DNA of 64,000 nucleotides from Costus lasius (GCA_027563935.2 CM050446.2:25795501-25859500), one strand, 5' to 3'. Positions 1 to 11,734 are shown, counted from the first letter of the stretch. The notes: a model not told the origin generated them from the sequence alone. Made by a program: numbers and translations.

Positions 1-1040
1 GGAAATATCCGGTCTTGCGACTTGTTGGATATTTAAATTTGAGAAAAATTATCCGGTCTTGCGACTTATTGGATAATTTAATTTGGAAATATCCGGTCTG
101 GCAACTTGTGGGATATTTAAGTTTGAGGAAATTATCCAGTCTTTGTGACTTGTTGGATAATTTGATTTGGGAAATTATCCGGTCTTGCGACGTATTGGAT
201 AATTTAATTTGGAAAATTACCCGGCCTTGCGGCTTGTTGGATAATTTAATTTGGGAATATCCGATCTTGCGACTTATTGAATATTTAAGTTTGAGGAAAT
301 TATCCAGTCTTTGTGACTTGTTGGATAATTTGATTTAGGAAATTATCCGGTCTTATGACGTATTGGATAATTTGATTTGGAAAATTACCTAGCCTTGCGG
401 CTTGTTGGATAATTTAATTTAGAAAATTATTCGACCTTGCGGCATGATGGATAATTTAATTTTGGGAAATATCCGGTCTCACGACTTATTGGATAATTTA
501 ATTTGGAAAATATCCGGCCTCGCGGCTTGTTGGATAATTTAATTTGGAAAAATTATCCGGTTTCACGACTTGCTGGATATTTAAATTTAAGAAAATTATC
601 CAGTCTTGCGACTTATTGGATAATTTGAATTTGAAAATATCCGGTCTTGCGACTTGTTGGATAATTTGATTTGAGAAAATATCCGATTATAATGACTTGT
701 TGGATATTTGATTTGACAACTGCTCGGTCTTGATGACTTGTGAGCATTTGAATCTGGAAGGCATCCGGTCTCAATGACTTTTTGGATGTTCAATTTGAGA
801 CATACCCGGCCTCAATGGCTTGTTGGGTAAAAATGTCCAGTCTGACAGCATGTTGGATATTTCAATCTTAATAAACACAACATCATATTGAGGAGTTATG
901 CCCCGACGATAAACGTCGACGTACACACCTCTCAAATAATACTTTATTGTGAAAATTAATTCTTTATCCAGCCTTGATGGCTTATTGATTATTTAAATTG
1001 AAAGATGTTCGGCCGTGATGGCCTATTGGATATTTCAATT
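1..1040. repeat. 42-bp hairpin-forming minisatellite array
   Basis: More than twenty degenerate units of about 39-44 bp run in from the left edge (anchors near 9, 53, 92, 136, 179, 221 and 261). A typical unit is AATTATCC, then about 15 nt (GGTCTTGCGACTTATT), then GGATAATT, so each unit is a stem-loop with 5-8 bp arms. Units decay after about 700 but keep the arm-loop-arm layout. The open frame at 15-338 is an artefact of the repeat. The array is probably part of a larger element whose other end lies outside the window. Confidence 0.85.
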
Positions 1041-1059
1041 GGCTCGGATCCTGCTCATA

Positions 1060-1805
1060 GCTTTGCTTCAATCCAGCATTCAGATCAAAAATCTGATATC
1101 ATATTAGGAAAGATCAGGTTCGATATAGTAGGATCGACACCTTGATCATTTCAAACGTCATCTGATTGATGGAGATATGCTCCGATTAATTTCAGCCATT
1201 GATTTCATATTTAAATCAACTTATCATGACTATCCATTTAGATTTGCAGATCTGCTTTAATTCATGTCTCGGATCGAATATCTGACATCATATTTGGAAT
1301 GATCAAGTTCAGTTTAATAGGGATCAACTCCTTGATCATATCGAACGTTACCCGATTGACGTAGATATACTCAAATCAATTCAGCCGTTGATTTCATGTT
1401 TAAACAAGCTCATCATGAATGTTCATTTAAATTAGCCGATCTATACCCATCCAAGTGTTGGATTGAAGATCCAATATCATATTTGGAAAGATCAGGTTCG
1501 CTGTAGTAGGGATCGATACCTTGATCATGTCAAACGTCAACTGATTGACCAAGATATGCATGGATTATTCTCAGCCGTTGATTTAGATTTAAATCAGATT
1601 TATTATGACCTTCCATTTAAATTTGCAGATCCGTATTAATCCAGGTCTCGGATCAAAATTCCGATATAATATTCGGAAAGATCAGGTTCGCTATAGTAGG
1701 GATCGACACCTTGATCATATCAAACGTTAACTGATTGACCAAGATATGCACAGATTATTCTTAGCTGTTCATTTATTTCATAATCAGATCTGAACCGCTG
1801 AATAG
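1060..1805. repeat. Four tandem copies of a ~189-bp repeat
   Basis: The anchor GATCAGGTTCG (with variants) occurs at about 1112, 1301, 1490 and 1680, a period of 189-190 bp. Each unit also carries a TTGATCAT-type block, a CAAACGT-type block and a GATATGC-type block in the same order. Copies are clearly diverged. The length is close to a nucleosome repeat, as in many plant satellites, but four copies alone do not show a centromeric array. Confidence 0.75.
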
Positions 1806-2275
1806 ATCTAAATCTGAACCGTTGGATTTAAAATGGCCAAATCATAGCCGTTGGTTTCTATTCATTTGAATCAGGTTGATCTGAACCGTTCGATCTTATA
1901 TGAATGAATTTGAACCGTTAGATTTGATCAATTTGATCTTGGCCATCCAATTAAACTTGAACCAATCTCGCCTGTTCGTTCTATTGTAGATCTGAACCGT
2001 TGGTTTTCATGAACGAATCCCAACCATCGGATTCAAATTATTATATCAAATTGATCTCATCTGTCCGATCAAAAATAATAGAATCTGAACCGTTGATTTT
2101 AATTAAATCTGGATCGTCGATTTGAAGTGGCGAATCATAGCCGTTGGATTTATTTTTTGATGAAATTGATCCTAACCGTTTGATTTCGTGCGAAACGATT
2201 TGGAACGTTGATCTGATTTAGATCTCAACCGTTTATTTTCTGTGGACGTATCTCAGCCGTCCAATATTTTCTTCA
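1806..2275. repeat. Degenerate short-repeat region
   Basis: The phrases GAACCGTTGATTT and AACCGTTGGATT recur irregularly every 20-40 bp on the plus strand. No coding potential is visible. It continues the repeat-rich sequence to its left and may belong to the same element. Confidence 0.5.
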
Positions 2276-2279
2276 TCTC

Positions 2280-5159
2280 TTTCGTGAACGGCGGCGGCGG
2301 ACGAAACTAGGGTTCGTCGCCGCCGGCGGCTCGGTGCTTCTCCGGCCAATCGGTTTTAGGGGTAGCTTCTCTATGTAGATAGGGAGTCGTGGCCGGAACT
2401 TGGAGGCTTCCGGTGAAGTGTAGACGACGAATCGAGTCTTTTAGCGAGAACAGCGTCGCCGGCATAAAATCATTTGATTCCGGCAATCTGGCCGTTAGAT
2501 GATTGGATCTTTCTGTCTGTGGGTTCGCACACTCATGGAGAGGGTGTGGCGGAAGTTTGACGCCGATCCGTTAGCTGGATTTGATGGAATAAACATTCGG
2601 CGTCGCTGGCGCCAATTTGTTCGATTCTGGTGATCGTGCCGTTAGATCGCCGGATCCTTCCGTCTGCCGGTGCGCACACTCGAGGAGAAGGCGTGAGCAA
2701 AATTTCAATCCGATCAGATGATCGGATTTTCAGATACTGAGATTTGAAGTTTCTTTTTTTTTTACCGGCGGATTTGCAGAATTGGGTTGACTGTCGGCAA
2801 TTTTCATATCTCAGTTGTACAGTCAGGTACAACTAGATTTTTTCTCGCCCAAGAGTAATAAGCCCTCAGCTGTACAGTCAGGTACAAGGTCGCCAAGCAA
2901 AAACTGAGATAAACTAACAAGCCTTCAGCTGTACAGTCAGGTACAACACCACCAGTCAAAAATTGAGATGAACTATAGTCGTGACCTTCTCTTTCCTCCT
3001 TAAGTTCCAGCCAAAAAGAATCAATCCTCCTCTCTCTTTTTTGCAAGCCTTTCGGCACTGTCTCTTTTTTTTTTTGCAGCCTGTCAGTATTATTTTTCTC
3101 TCCTCCTCCCTCCTTTTTTATAAGCCTTCCAGCAATCTCCAAAAATAATTGTTATCAGCTGTTAGCGTGAGCTTCTTTCATTCGATTTTTGTTAACTTCC
3201 AATAGCGCCTTTATCTCTTCCCTTATCAGCCACAATTCCCCTTTTTCAATTTCCTTCTTATTTCGAGTCAAGGCTCATCCAGCATTGCTGCTAAAGCTTC
3301 CTTTTATTTTTTTGTTTTGCTCAACGCTTCTTCATCGATTTTATTAGCAGCTATAAATGTATTACCTTATTCATTTTTTATTCTCTTATGATTGGAATCT
3401 TTGCTCCCATTTAATTTCACCTTGCCAAGTGCGCGCATGCCTCTTTCTTGTGTGGGCATTTGATTGATTCCCTAATTTTTTTCTATTTGCTCAAATTAAT
3501 GCTGCCACTCTGGATTTCGTAGCAATTTGTCTTCCAATATAACGCAATCTTCTCTCCTTCTATTGCTGAGTCTCTTTTCCTTCTTTTAGCCTTATTTACA
3601 AGGCAAGATTTTAACTTAGCTTTCCTTCTTTTAGCCTCTTAACTTAGCATTTTTTATATTAGAATTAATTCTTTTTTTTTGCTTTTCTCTCCGGCACACA
3701 AAGACAATCTTCTTTTGTATCCTTTTCGATTTTCTCAAACATGGTCAAAATCAATTTTGACCTTATCCAAAGCATATATATGCGGGTGAAAATTAATGGT
3801 TCGACAAGGTCTTATTTTTGAAAAGCCAAGAAAACTAGTTATCAAACGAAGCAAGCTAAACACTGGATCAACCGCTCTGAAACATAGATTTGTACGTGAA
3901 CTTCATCAAATACGATTCAAACTTGAAAACAGAGACCACCAACAGAAGCAAAACATCCCCAAACCTAGGGAACCAACCTTGGATCCAATGAACCGGACCC
4001 AAAAGCCACTGAACCAGACTAAATTATAGTGAACCGGTCAGATTCTCCCTGAACCAAGTCAAACCGAAACTTGAAACCAAAATTGCACGAAATATATAAG
4101 GCATCTAGGGACACACTAGGTACCATTGGATAGGAAATTTTACAGGCTTTCCAACGGATACCCGAACCGGTCAGGATTTGACCAGATTAGGGTCAAACCG
4201 GACCAAATACGAGAACTGGACAAAATTGAAATTGAACGGCCCAATCTGTTGAGCCGGTTCAAATCAATTCCAAAACTCAGCCGGCCGGTTTATTTGCAAA
4301 TAAACCTCCAAACCCTAAAAAATAGACCGAACCGGCCGCTCGCCCGTGCCGCCCGATCGCTGCCGTGCAAGGCCGCCGGACTTTCGTCCGCCGCTTGCGC
4401 CGGCGAGCTCCTGAGGGCGCGTCGAGCGTGTATTCGACTCCAAACTTTGCCAGAAGACTCTCGATGACGAAGGGAAGCTCCTGAGGTAGCTACGGCGAGC
4501 TTTCGACACACATTCGAAGCTCTCGCAGCCGTTGAAACTATCAACGGTGGCGCCGCCGCCGTCGACACATAGAACAACACAAAAACTCCACAGAACTTCA
4601 CCAAAACATCTGGAAAGCACTCTTACCTTGCTACAAAGCTGTATCGTGGCCCTGGAACAGAAAATGCGAGCTCAAGGAGGTGCCGAAAAACTGAAGCACT
4701 AGGCTGTGCCGACGACTGGTTTGAGCTCGAAATCTCCTTCCTGACGGCGCGCTGCGGCTTGAAGACTTGCTAGGGTTCTCGCCTCGCCAACAAGAGCAGA
4801 AGCCCTCAATTAATAACAAGGAATGCGACCCAGAATAGTAAGTTGCCACTGACGACTCGGTCGCCGAAAACAACGGGGAAGACGACGAGTCGACTTGGTC
4901 TCGGAATTAAATGAAAACGCAATCAAATAAAATTAGTGCAGCATTAGAATCAAAACACAACTTAGCCTTGTGGTTGGGTTGAGCTAGAAAATCCTATGCG
5001 TCATAGGTTCAAACCCCACGAGCGCAAATTAAAGTTTTTAATAAAAACTTAATTTTTAGCCTTTTAAAAATCCGAGAAAAATTATAGAAAAATCCCAAAA
5101 ATTCTAAAATAAAATTTCTGATTTTCTAAAATTAATTTTAAAAAACTTGGGATATTACA
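2280..5159 (-). mobile_element. LTR-like segment of a gypsy-type element (right end at 5159)
   Basis: This GC-rich then AT-rich stretch has no convincing ORF. Its right end, read on the minus strand, begins TGTAATATCCC. About 130 bp in, it has a tRNA B-box-like block (GGTTCAAACCCC on the plus strand, near 5008-5020). Element F at 44227-47639 has the same layout. I infer an LTR or solo LTR in minus orientation. The left boundary and a target duplication were not found, so 2280 is only where the sequence character changes. Confidence 0.4.
2811..2946. repeat. Three hairpin repeats TGTAC-AGTCAG-GTACA
   Basis: Three copies lie at 2815-2832, 2871-2886 and 2930-2945, spaced 55-59 bp. Each has TGTAC, the invariant loop AGTCAG, then GTACA. 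In the first copy the stem is extended by one T-A pair. They sit inside the LTR-like segment. Confidence 0.8.
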
Positions 5160-5665
5160 ATAGTACAGTATATAGTAGTATAATATAGTATAGTGTAAAT
5201 TATATTGTATATTATATAGTATATAGTATATAGTATAGTATATCTATTAATTCTGTAATTTTTTTTTTATCATGCTCTTTGTGATACTATACTATATAGA
5301 TATTAACCCTTTAATTTTCTATTTTGTAATTCATATTTAGCATGATTGTTATTTTATTTGGGTTTATTAAAGATGATTATAGATGATAACATGTATAGTA
5401 TAACCGTACTATATACTATATACTATACTATGTACTATACTACATAGTATAGTATGATAGTATTAATTTTATCACACCATTAAGCCTAATTTGTCAAAAA
5501 TAGTATATAGTATATACTATTCTATGCACTATACTACATACTATAGTATATAATGTATAGTATAGTGTATGATGTAGTATATAGTATAGTATGTAGTATA
5601 GTATATAATATAGTGTATAATATATAGTACACTACTATATTATACTATGTACTATACATAATTTT
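5160..5665. repeat. TATAG/TATAC-rich low-complexity tract
   Basis: Dense irregular runs of ATAGTATAG and its complement ACTATACT give many short dyads. Similar smaller patches occur at about 6365-6410, 6728-6842 and 7308-7395. There is no fixed period. Confidence 0.8.
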
Positions 5666-6186
5666 GAATATGAGATTTCACCACAATGAATCTCGGGTAT
5701 GGGGTTTCATCACAACGATTCTCCAAATGTAAAATTATGTTAACATAAGTTAAATTTCCTAAGGTTGTTAAAGAAAAATTTATTTTAAGTTATAGGATAT
5801 CCCCTTTTAGCAACCCATCATAATGTATAATTAGATCAATAACTAGCTGTCACTATGTCTACCATTTTAATTAACATCATTAAGCACAAATCGTAAATTT
5901 GTTTAATCCTCCATATATCTTAGTTACTTTCATAGTCTAGCAATTATAGGTTTGGAAGCTTCTCATGCACTCCACTAGCTCTAATGTTGGTTCCATATGC
6001 TAGGGTAATCCTGCAAAAGTACTGTTAATAATTCTAGGATCAAAGTTGTTACTATAATCTAGAAATAATTTCCCCTCGTGTAAATTTATATGTGCCCTAG
6101 CAATAGCTATAAAAGATATTCAAAAAATTATTGGTGCTATTAAGGGTTATGTAATGCACATGCCACTTTTCAATGGTGGATGATTA

Positions 6187-6365
6187 TCATTTTCTTTGAA
6201 TATATTGAAAACATCATTGATGTATTTATGGATGATTTTTATGTATAGGGATTTAACTTTGAATCTTGTCTAACATTTCTAAAGTATTGCAATGATGCAA
6301 AGATGTAAGTGTTGTTTTAAATTGGAAAAAAATATCACTTCATGGTAAGATAGGAATTGTCCTAG
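6187..6365 (+). pseudogene. Decayed gypsy reverse transcriptase relic
   Basis: Forward translation with stops gives an FSEYIENI-like block, then VFMDDF (the reverse transcriptase active-site box), then a stretch aligning with the LxxCxxxNLVLNWEKCHFM block of Athila/Tat reverse transcriptases, which is intact in element B at 16440-16560. Several stops interrupt it and no long ORF remains. It is an old insertion unrelated in position to the central nest. Flanking LTRs were not found. Confidence 0.65.
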
Positions 6366-7957
6366 TATATAGTATATACTATACACTATACTATTATATA
6401 GTGATACTAAGGATATTTTTAATTTGGGATACTTGATTCTTGGTGTGAGTCAGTGAGCTTCTTATGCATGTATCCTTCTTGGTATGAATTATGGGTAAGT
6501 GTTTAGTATATATTACAAGTCTAACTAGTAGATATTCACAATACCACTGTGTTCATGAGCCACTTTCTGAAATTCATTTCTTGACTGAACACTCATTCTT
6601 CAAACTCCAAGTCAAACTAATATTCACAAGTTATTTCTAACATAATATCTAGTCTCAATTCAAATGAACACTTACAAGTCATTCTCAATAATAATTATTC
6701 ATAAGTCATTTCTAGGCCAATAATTATTATAGTATATATTATATAGTATATAGTATAGTATAGTATAATATATAGTATGATCCTGCTATCGTATACTATA
6801 CACTATAGTATATACTATACTATAAACTAAATACTATATTATAAGTGGGATCTAGTTTTTGAATATCAATAAAAGTAGACGTAATGTTGCAAGTCCTTGC
6901 CTAAGGGTGATTTTTTATTCTTTGTTTTTTATTTTTGATTTTATGTAGAACTTATTTTGATACTTCAATCTCAATTTTTTATTTTTGATAATTGATTCTT
7001 GATTCTTAATTTTTTTTTATTTTTGATTTTTGATTTTTGATTCTTGTTTCTTGATTTCTTATTATTATTTTTTTTATTTTTTATTTTTTATTCTTAATTT
7101 TTAATTTTTAATTTTTGATACTTGATTCTTCATTCTTAATTGTGTTAAATTATTTAGAATAAATTAGTGCTTGGGTTGCCTCCCAATATACTATTACTAT
7201 ATACCATCTATATATGATGTTAAGAGAGTAGGATTACTTGACAGAGTAAATCTGAAGAAAAGTTTGAGAGAGTTGCTCCCACGTGATAATAAACATACGA
7301 TATAGAAGTACACTATATAATATATATTGTACTGTGTGCATATAGTATAGTGTATAGTATATAGTATATAGTATAATGTATAGTATAATATAGTAACACC
7401 CCAAACCCACCTACTTTGTTTCGGGTTTGGTAGGGTTGGCGGGTTGTGTCAATTTTTGTTAGGTTTAATCAAATTTGATATTGGGGGAAGTAAGAGACAA
7501 TTAGGAGGCAACTAGGGTTGAAGAAGACCTTAGCTCCTCATGTAAAGAAATGGCTAGGGTTAGAAACAAACCTATTTTTATACCATAATAAAAGAAAAAA
7601 AAGAGAAATTTAGATGAAAAAGTATAACACTCTATATTGTGAATAGATTCTAGTAAATTAGATTGTAGATGTGATCTTTAGTTATTGAGGTCTTAAGTAG
7701 AAAAAATGATAGTATTTTAATCATTACTTACTATATATAAGTGGTTATCTAATATGATTTAACTATTTCTAATTAATTATAAAATAAATATAAATATACA
7801 TATATTTTTATTATTAAAATAAAATAATAAATAATAAATATTATATAAATATATTTATTATCATTTTAATTTACAAATTATATTTTATATAATATTTTAA
7901 AATAAAAAAATATTTTTTTAAATTAATTAGGTACTTTGTGGTTAAAGAGAGTAATTT
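6366..7957. other. AT-rich intergenic DNA without a gene
   Basis: No coding region is recognised. It holds TATAG patches, T-rich TTTTTGATT runs (6910-7140), and at 7170-7186 a nearly complete copy of the hairpin CTTGGGTTGCCTCCCAA that lies just past the last pol or gag-like stop in elements B, D and E. This suggests another decayed gypsy element in minus orientation. Confidence 0.5.
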
Positions 7958-8007
7958 AGGTCTTGTAGCTCAATTGGTTAGAGTATTGATCTTATGAGCC
8001 AAAGGTT
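7958..8007 (+). other. tRNA-like 5' half, interrupted by a LINE
   Basis: GGTCTTG followed by TAGCTCAATTGGTTAGAG is an almost consensus tRNA D-arm (A box). It is followed by an anticodon-arm-like block with a CTTATGA loop. The T arm is absent: the LINE follows, and sequence resuming at 9962 has no good B box or matching acceptor strand. It is probably a tRNA pseudogene or tRNA-derived fragment, not a working tRNA gene. Confidence 0.35.
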
Positions 8008-8133
8008 TTTTTTTTTTTTTTTTGGGACAAGAAGTAACTATATTAGATGAAAAAGCCGAATACAATTCAGTTCTTGGGGCCACATAGAGGTCCAAGCATT
8101 ACATAGTTTAGAGTAAGATGCAACTTTTGCTAA

Positions 8134-8391
8134 CTAGTTAGCGGTCTGGTTAGCTTCGCGCTTTACAAAACTAATGGAAGCCGAGTTCCAAGTAGACAAC
8201 ATATAATGGATTTCCATCACCAATGACTTTAGGTGTTGTTGAGTGATCTCACACTTGTTCTCCACCACTGCAATTACATTGATGCAATCAGTTTCAAATA
8301 CAACCTTCTCGCCAAATTGGTGTTGATGAGTATACATAAAGTGAACCACATTCTTGAGTGCCAATAGTTTCGCGTGTAGGGGATCCACCAC
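8134..8391 (-). pseudogene. LINE C-terminal RNase H fragment
   Basis: An 85-residue frame contains FETDCINVIAVV, where the Asp matches a catalytic residue of the plant RNase H-like domain (RVT_3), and ends SFVKREANQTAN, the position of the usual HVxREAN-AD motif. The N-terminal catalytic Asp is outside this fragment. The domain is the most 3' part of plant L1 ORF2. Confidence 0.75.
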
Positions 8392-8510
8392 CTGCGCATA
8401 AGAAGAGACCGTAGGTAAGCATATTCCTTTATAATCTCTAATAAGATATCCGATACCCCCTTGATTTGTGTGTCATTTCCAAGAACCATCAATGTTGATT
8501 TTTAGCCATC

Positions 8511-9295
8511 CTAGTGGGGAGGAGACCATCTGGACTGGTGAAAATTACATCTTAGAAGTTCAGCCTTTTCCTCAGCATTAAAAGCAAGTTGAGACATATT
8601 GAAGTCAATTAAGGTAAGCCGAGTAATCTCAGAAACAACAGGCTTAGCACTAGAAAAGAAAACTGCATTACGCGTTTTCCAAATGTGCCAAAAAACTATA
8701 AGAATCAATTCAGAAATCAGGTGCGGTTCGAAAAGCCATTCATCCTCAAGCCAGTGCTCTTGAGGCATAAGATTAATATTCAAAATATGAGATAGCAAGG
8801 TCCAAACGTCAGCAATAAATCCACACCGTAAGAAGATATGCGAGATCGAATCCAAATCATTACCACAAAAAACATAAGGGCTTGCCCTACCAATTCCAAG
8901 GGATGCAAAATGGGAAGAGGTTGGAAGGCGCCGTGTAGCAGCTTCCAGCCGAAGAGATTAATCTTCAAGGAAACATTTAGCAACCATAGCCGTCGCCAAC
9001 CACCCTAGGGGTCCTTGAGGACCAAATGCGAGCTCAGCAACCAGGAGTAGGCAGACTTGGTTGTTGCACATCTATTTGGATCCTCTCTCCATATCCACAC
9101 ATCCGCAATGGGATCAGAGCTAATAGGAATTTGAAATATGTTATTTGCAAGGTCTTCCCCCACCAGGCGAAGGATATGTTCCTGGTTCCAAGAATTTCCT
9201 TGCACTAAAGAATTCACCATTATATTAGTTTCAAGATTAACTATAATGGTAGGTTTAAACTTGATAGGAATATCAGTACACCAAGGGTATCCCAA
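8511..9295 (-). pseudogene. LINE zf-RVT region, broken
   Basis: Pieces in different frames resemble the zinc-binding region after plant LINE reverse transcriptases: ADVWIWREDP near the 9295 end, FGWKLLHGAF in the middle, and ISHIFLRCGFIADVW near 8800. Several frameshifts and stops separate them. No function is expected. Confidence 0.7.
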
Positions 9296-9667
9296 GAAGG
9301 GAGTACAGTCGCCCCTCCCAATCTGAGTGTGAAAACTGGACCTAAGGATGGTAAGATCTCTTAGGAAACCTTTCCAACACCAACTGACTCAGTTAGGGGG
9401 GTTTAGATGCCATAGATCAATGTTACCATACTTAGCCTTCACAACACGAACCCAGATGGTATCCTCATTATTCAAAACCTGCAAAGATTTTTTCACTTGC
9501 AGAGCCAACCTAGAATAAGTAAGATCCTTCACACCTAGACTTAGGGGATATAAAAGCCCCCAGGTATTTGAAGGGGAAACACCCTTCTCTCACATTAAAG
9601 CTATGAAGAATGGATTGCTTCAAACGGGAAGAGCAGTAGCTAGGAAAGTAGATCCTAGATTTTTTTT

Positions 9668-9944
9668 TTAGTAGATCCTAGATTTAGAATGGTTTAACTT
9701 AAGCCCGGAAATATCAACAAATTGCTGAAGAGTTTTACTAATAGTTTTACAAGATCTGGGGTTAGCTCTGAAACAAAGGATTAGATCATCAGCATAAATA
9801 AGGTGCGAAATCTTGATTGAGGCTTTTAATTTGAATGGAGTGAAGAGACCAGCTCTCATCCTATCATTCAGTATGATACTAAGGATAATCATCACCAGGA
9901 CAAAAAAGATAAGGGGACATAGGATCTCCCTGCCTGACCCCCTT
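9668..9944 (-). pseudogene. LINE reverse transcriptase fragment
   Basis: Carries GVRQGDPMSPYLF (the RQGDP motif) followed by YADDLIL with the catalytic Asp pair and a GLKLNHSKS block, the usual order in plant L1 reverse transcriptases. A short out-of-frame gap separates the RQGDP block from the YADD block. The palm N-terminal half is absent because of 5' truncation. Confidence 0.85.
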
Positions 9945-10027
9945 AATATGAGCCAAAGGTTGATTTGTAATTAGGGATAACAAAGTAATCCAACTCAGAT
10001 GGCCACCTGAGGTTGAATGAGGGGGAG

Positions 10028-10646
10028 GAAAAAATTTTGGTAGAAGGGCACCCAACTGCCGCATCTGCAGTTGGGTGCCCTTATCTATTAGACACAAATC
10101 TTAAAGCGGCAGTGGGAATTTTAAAGCCAAATCAATTTCATGAAATGCAGTCAATGTTCATGAACCGTTAACTCATATCTAACCCTGGTTTAAGTTAGAT
10201 TTCATGATTTCCTGGTCATTTCACGATAACCTGGTATTATTTCATGAAAACCAGAGATATTTTACGATAAACTGAGATCATTTTAAGAAAACTGGGGATA
10301 TTTCACGATAACCTGGTATCATTTCATGATAAACTGGGATCATTTTATGAAAACTGAGGATATTTCACGATAATCTGATATTATTTTATGAAAAATTGGT
10401 ATTATTTCACGATGAACTGGGAACATTTCACGATAAACTGGGATCATTTCATGAAAATTGAGGACATTTCACGATATCCTGGTATTATTTCACGAAAAGC
10501 TGGGTTAGATATGAGTTAACAGTTTGTGAACGTTGACTGCATTTCGTGAAATTGACTTGGCTTTAAAATTCGTGTCTGATAGATAAGGGCACCCAACTGC
10601 AGATGCGGCAGTTGGCTACCCTTCTGCCTTCTGCCAAAATTTTTTC
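10028..10646. mobile_element. Mutator-like foldback MITE, 9-bp TSD
   Basis: The ends are a perfect 13-bp inverted pair, GAAAAAATTTTGG (10028-10040) and its complement (10634-10646). Inverted similarity continues inward for about 150 bp. Identical 9-bp target duplications GAGGGGGAG lie at 10019-10027 and 10647-10655. Nine-bp duplications with long TIRs are the hallmark of Mutator-like elements. It has no transposase and is non-autonomous. Each TIR contains an internal hairpin, with arms GGGCACCCAACTGC and its complement in the left TIR at 10046-10080. Confidence 0.93.
10205..10505. repeat. Degenerate repeats filling the foldback element
   Basis: The centre of the Mutator-like element is built of alternating phrases such as TTTCACGATAACCTGG and TTTCATGAAAACTGGG with a spacing of about 20 bp (about 40 bp for the pair). 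Many contain the small palindrome TTTCATGAAA. No coding potential is seen. Confidence 0.75.
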
Positions 10647-10865
10647 GAGGGGGAGGGGTAGGCTTAGACCTAGTTTCCTTGCACGGATAGAAAAAAAGAG
10701 GGAAGATGAAAGAGAGAGGAAAGGAAAAAAAAATAAAGGAGGGAAATAATTGCACGTGCAAATTATGTGCTCACTATTTTCACGTGGGGAAGAAGGCAGC
10801 AGTGGCAAGGGAGGGGACTATTGGCGACAGCTACCGGCAGCGGGCTTCCAGGAGTGGCTCGGCGA

Positions 10866-11097
10866 CTAGAGCCAGGCGTGAGCAGAGGTGAGCATGGAGA
10901 GGAAACAACAAGTAGCGACGGAAGCCCCCCCGAGAGCAAGCGCGAGGCGGAGTTCTGGAGGAGGAGGAAAGGGGAAGCAGTGCCACCATCGTCGGAGGGC
11001 ATGCCGGGGGCGGAAGTGGGGCAGGATGATGATGGATGTTGAGACGAGGCTAGGCTCCTTCCTTGCTTTGTGGACGACGGAGTCGAGGAGCACCTCG
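10866..11097 (-). pseudogene. Host ORF half interrupted by Copia A (3' part)
   Basis: A GC-rich minus-strand frame runs from the element boundary with VLLDSVVHKARKEPSLV and ends near 10866 after a proline- and leucine-rich tail. If element A and one copy of its TSD are mentally removed, the frame joins without a break to 56306-56405, where a Met-Ile-His-Leu start is possible. I do not recognise the protein. It may be a captured exon or an unknown gene. A block encoding FPFPPPPEL occurs in both halves, so the locus has an internal repeat. Confidence 0.4.
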
Positions 11098-11473
11098 TGT
11101 AAAATCTTAATTTCGACATCATAAAAATAACTATCATGAATTGACATCAAAATATTTCGAATCTTCGAATAAATAATCGTCACAATAAAACAACAACATA
11201 AATTATGTACTTGATACGAAAGACGTCATGATCGATGAGAATAGAAGAATTACCAAGTCTTAGGAATTTGGTTTCTCTCACTTGATCTCCATTCCAATAC
11301 ACATCTCGATGGAAGAGACCCCTTTCATGTATATATTGAGATAGAGAGAGGACCAAAATGCTATATCTGTGTTTCCTTATATGAAACATCCATCAAGTTT
11401 CCATTAATTGAATAGTGATGTGATTTGATTTTGATTCCACTATTAAAGATAGAATTTGAACCAAAAAGGCAGG
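11098..11473 (-). repeat. Copia A 3' LTR, first part
   Basis: Matches 55878-56253 with scattered substitutions. It stops at GGCAGG, where element B begins; the remaining 47 bp resume at 40984. Rejoined across B it is collinear with the right LTR. Confidence 0.93.
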
Positions 11474-11734
11474 TGATGTCTTGCATTTTAGTAGCAATTT
11501 TCATTATTATTCCATGATGAATATAGGCCTATTTTGATATTTTTATACTCTTTTAAGACTTATTTGCTCAAAAGCTTCAGAATCTTCACTTTTCTTTGTA
11601 TTTGTGTAATTTTAGGCAAAATTACCCAATTTTGAAGTCTTTTGAAGATTCTAAGACCACGGGGTGATTTCTTACGAGAAGACGAAGCTGCCCGTCAAAT
11701 TTGGGCTCAATCGGAGTTAGTTTGAAAAATACGG

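Larger units (their letters stand above)
8008..9946 (-). mobile_element. 5'-truncated L1-type LINE with poly(A) tail and 15-bp TSD
   Basis: The minus strand encodes, in order, the end of a reverse transcriptase, a zinc-binding zf-RVT region and a C-terminal RNase H, then runs into a poly(A) tail (T run 8008-8023 on the plus strand). The 15-bp sequence TATGAGCCAAAGGTT flanks it exactly at 7993-8007 and 9947-9961. The element starts inside the reverse transcriptase just before GVRQGDP, so the endonuclease and most of the polymerase are missing. Typical dead-on-arrival LINE from target-primed reverse transcription. Confidence 0.9.

Noticed and set aside
1..900. CRISPR-like regular repeats with spacers
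   Set aside because: Units are degenerate throughout, have no unique spacers, and the sequence is plant nuclear DNA without any cas gene. It is a hairpin minisatellite.
10516..11042. Several overlapping open frames of 75-125 codons
   Set aside because: They cross the foldback element end and GC-rich flank in many frames. Only the minus frame that continues across Copia A has supporting evidence.
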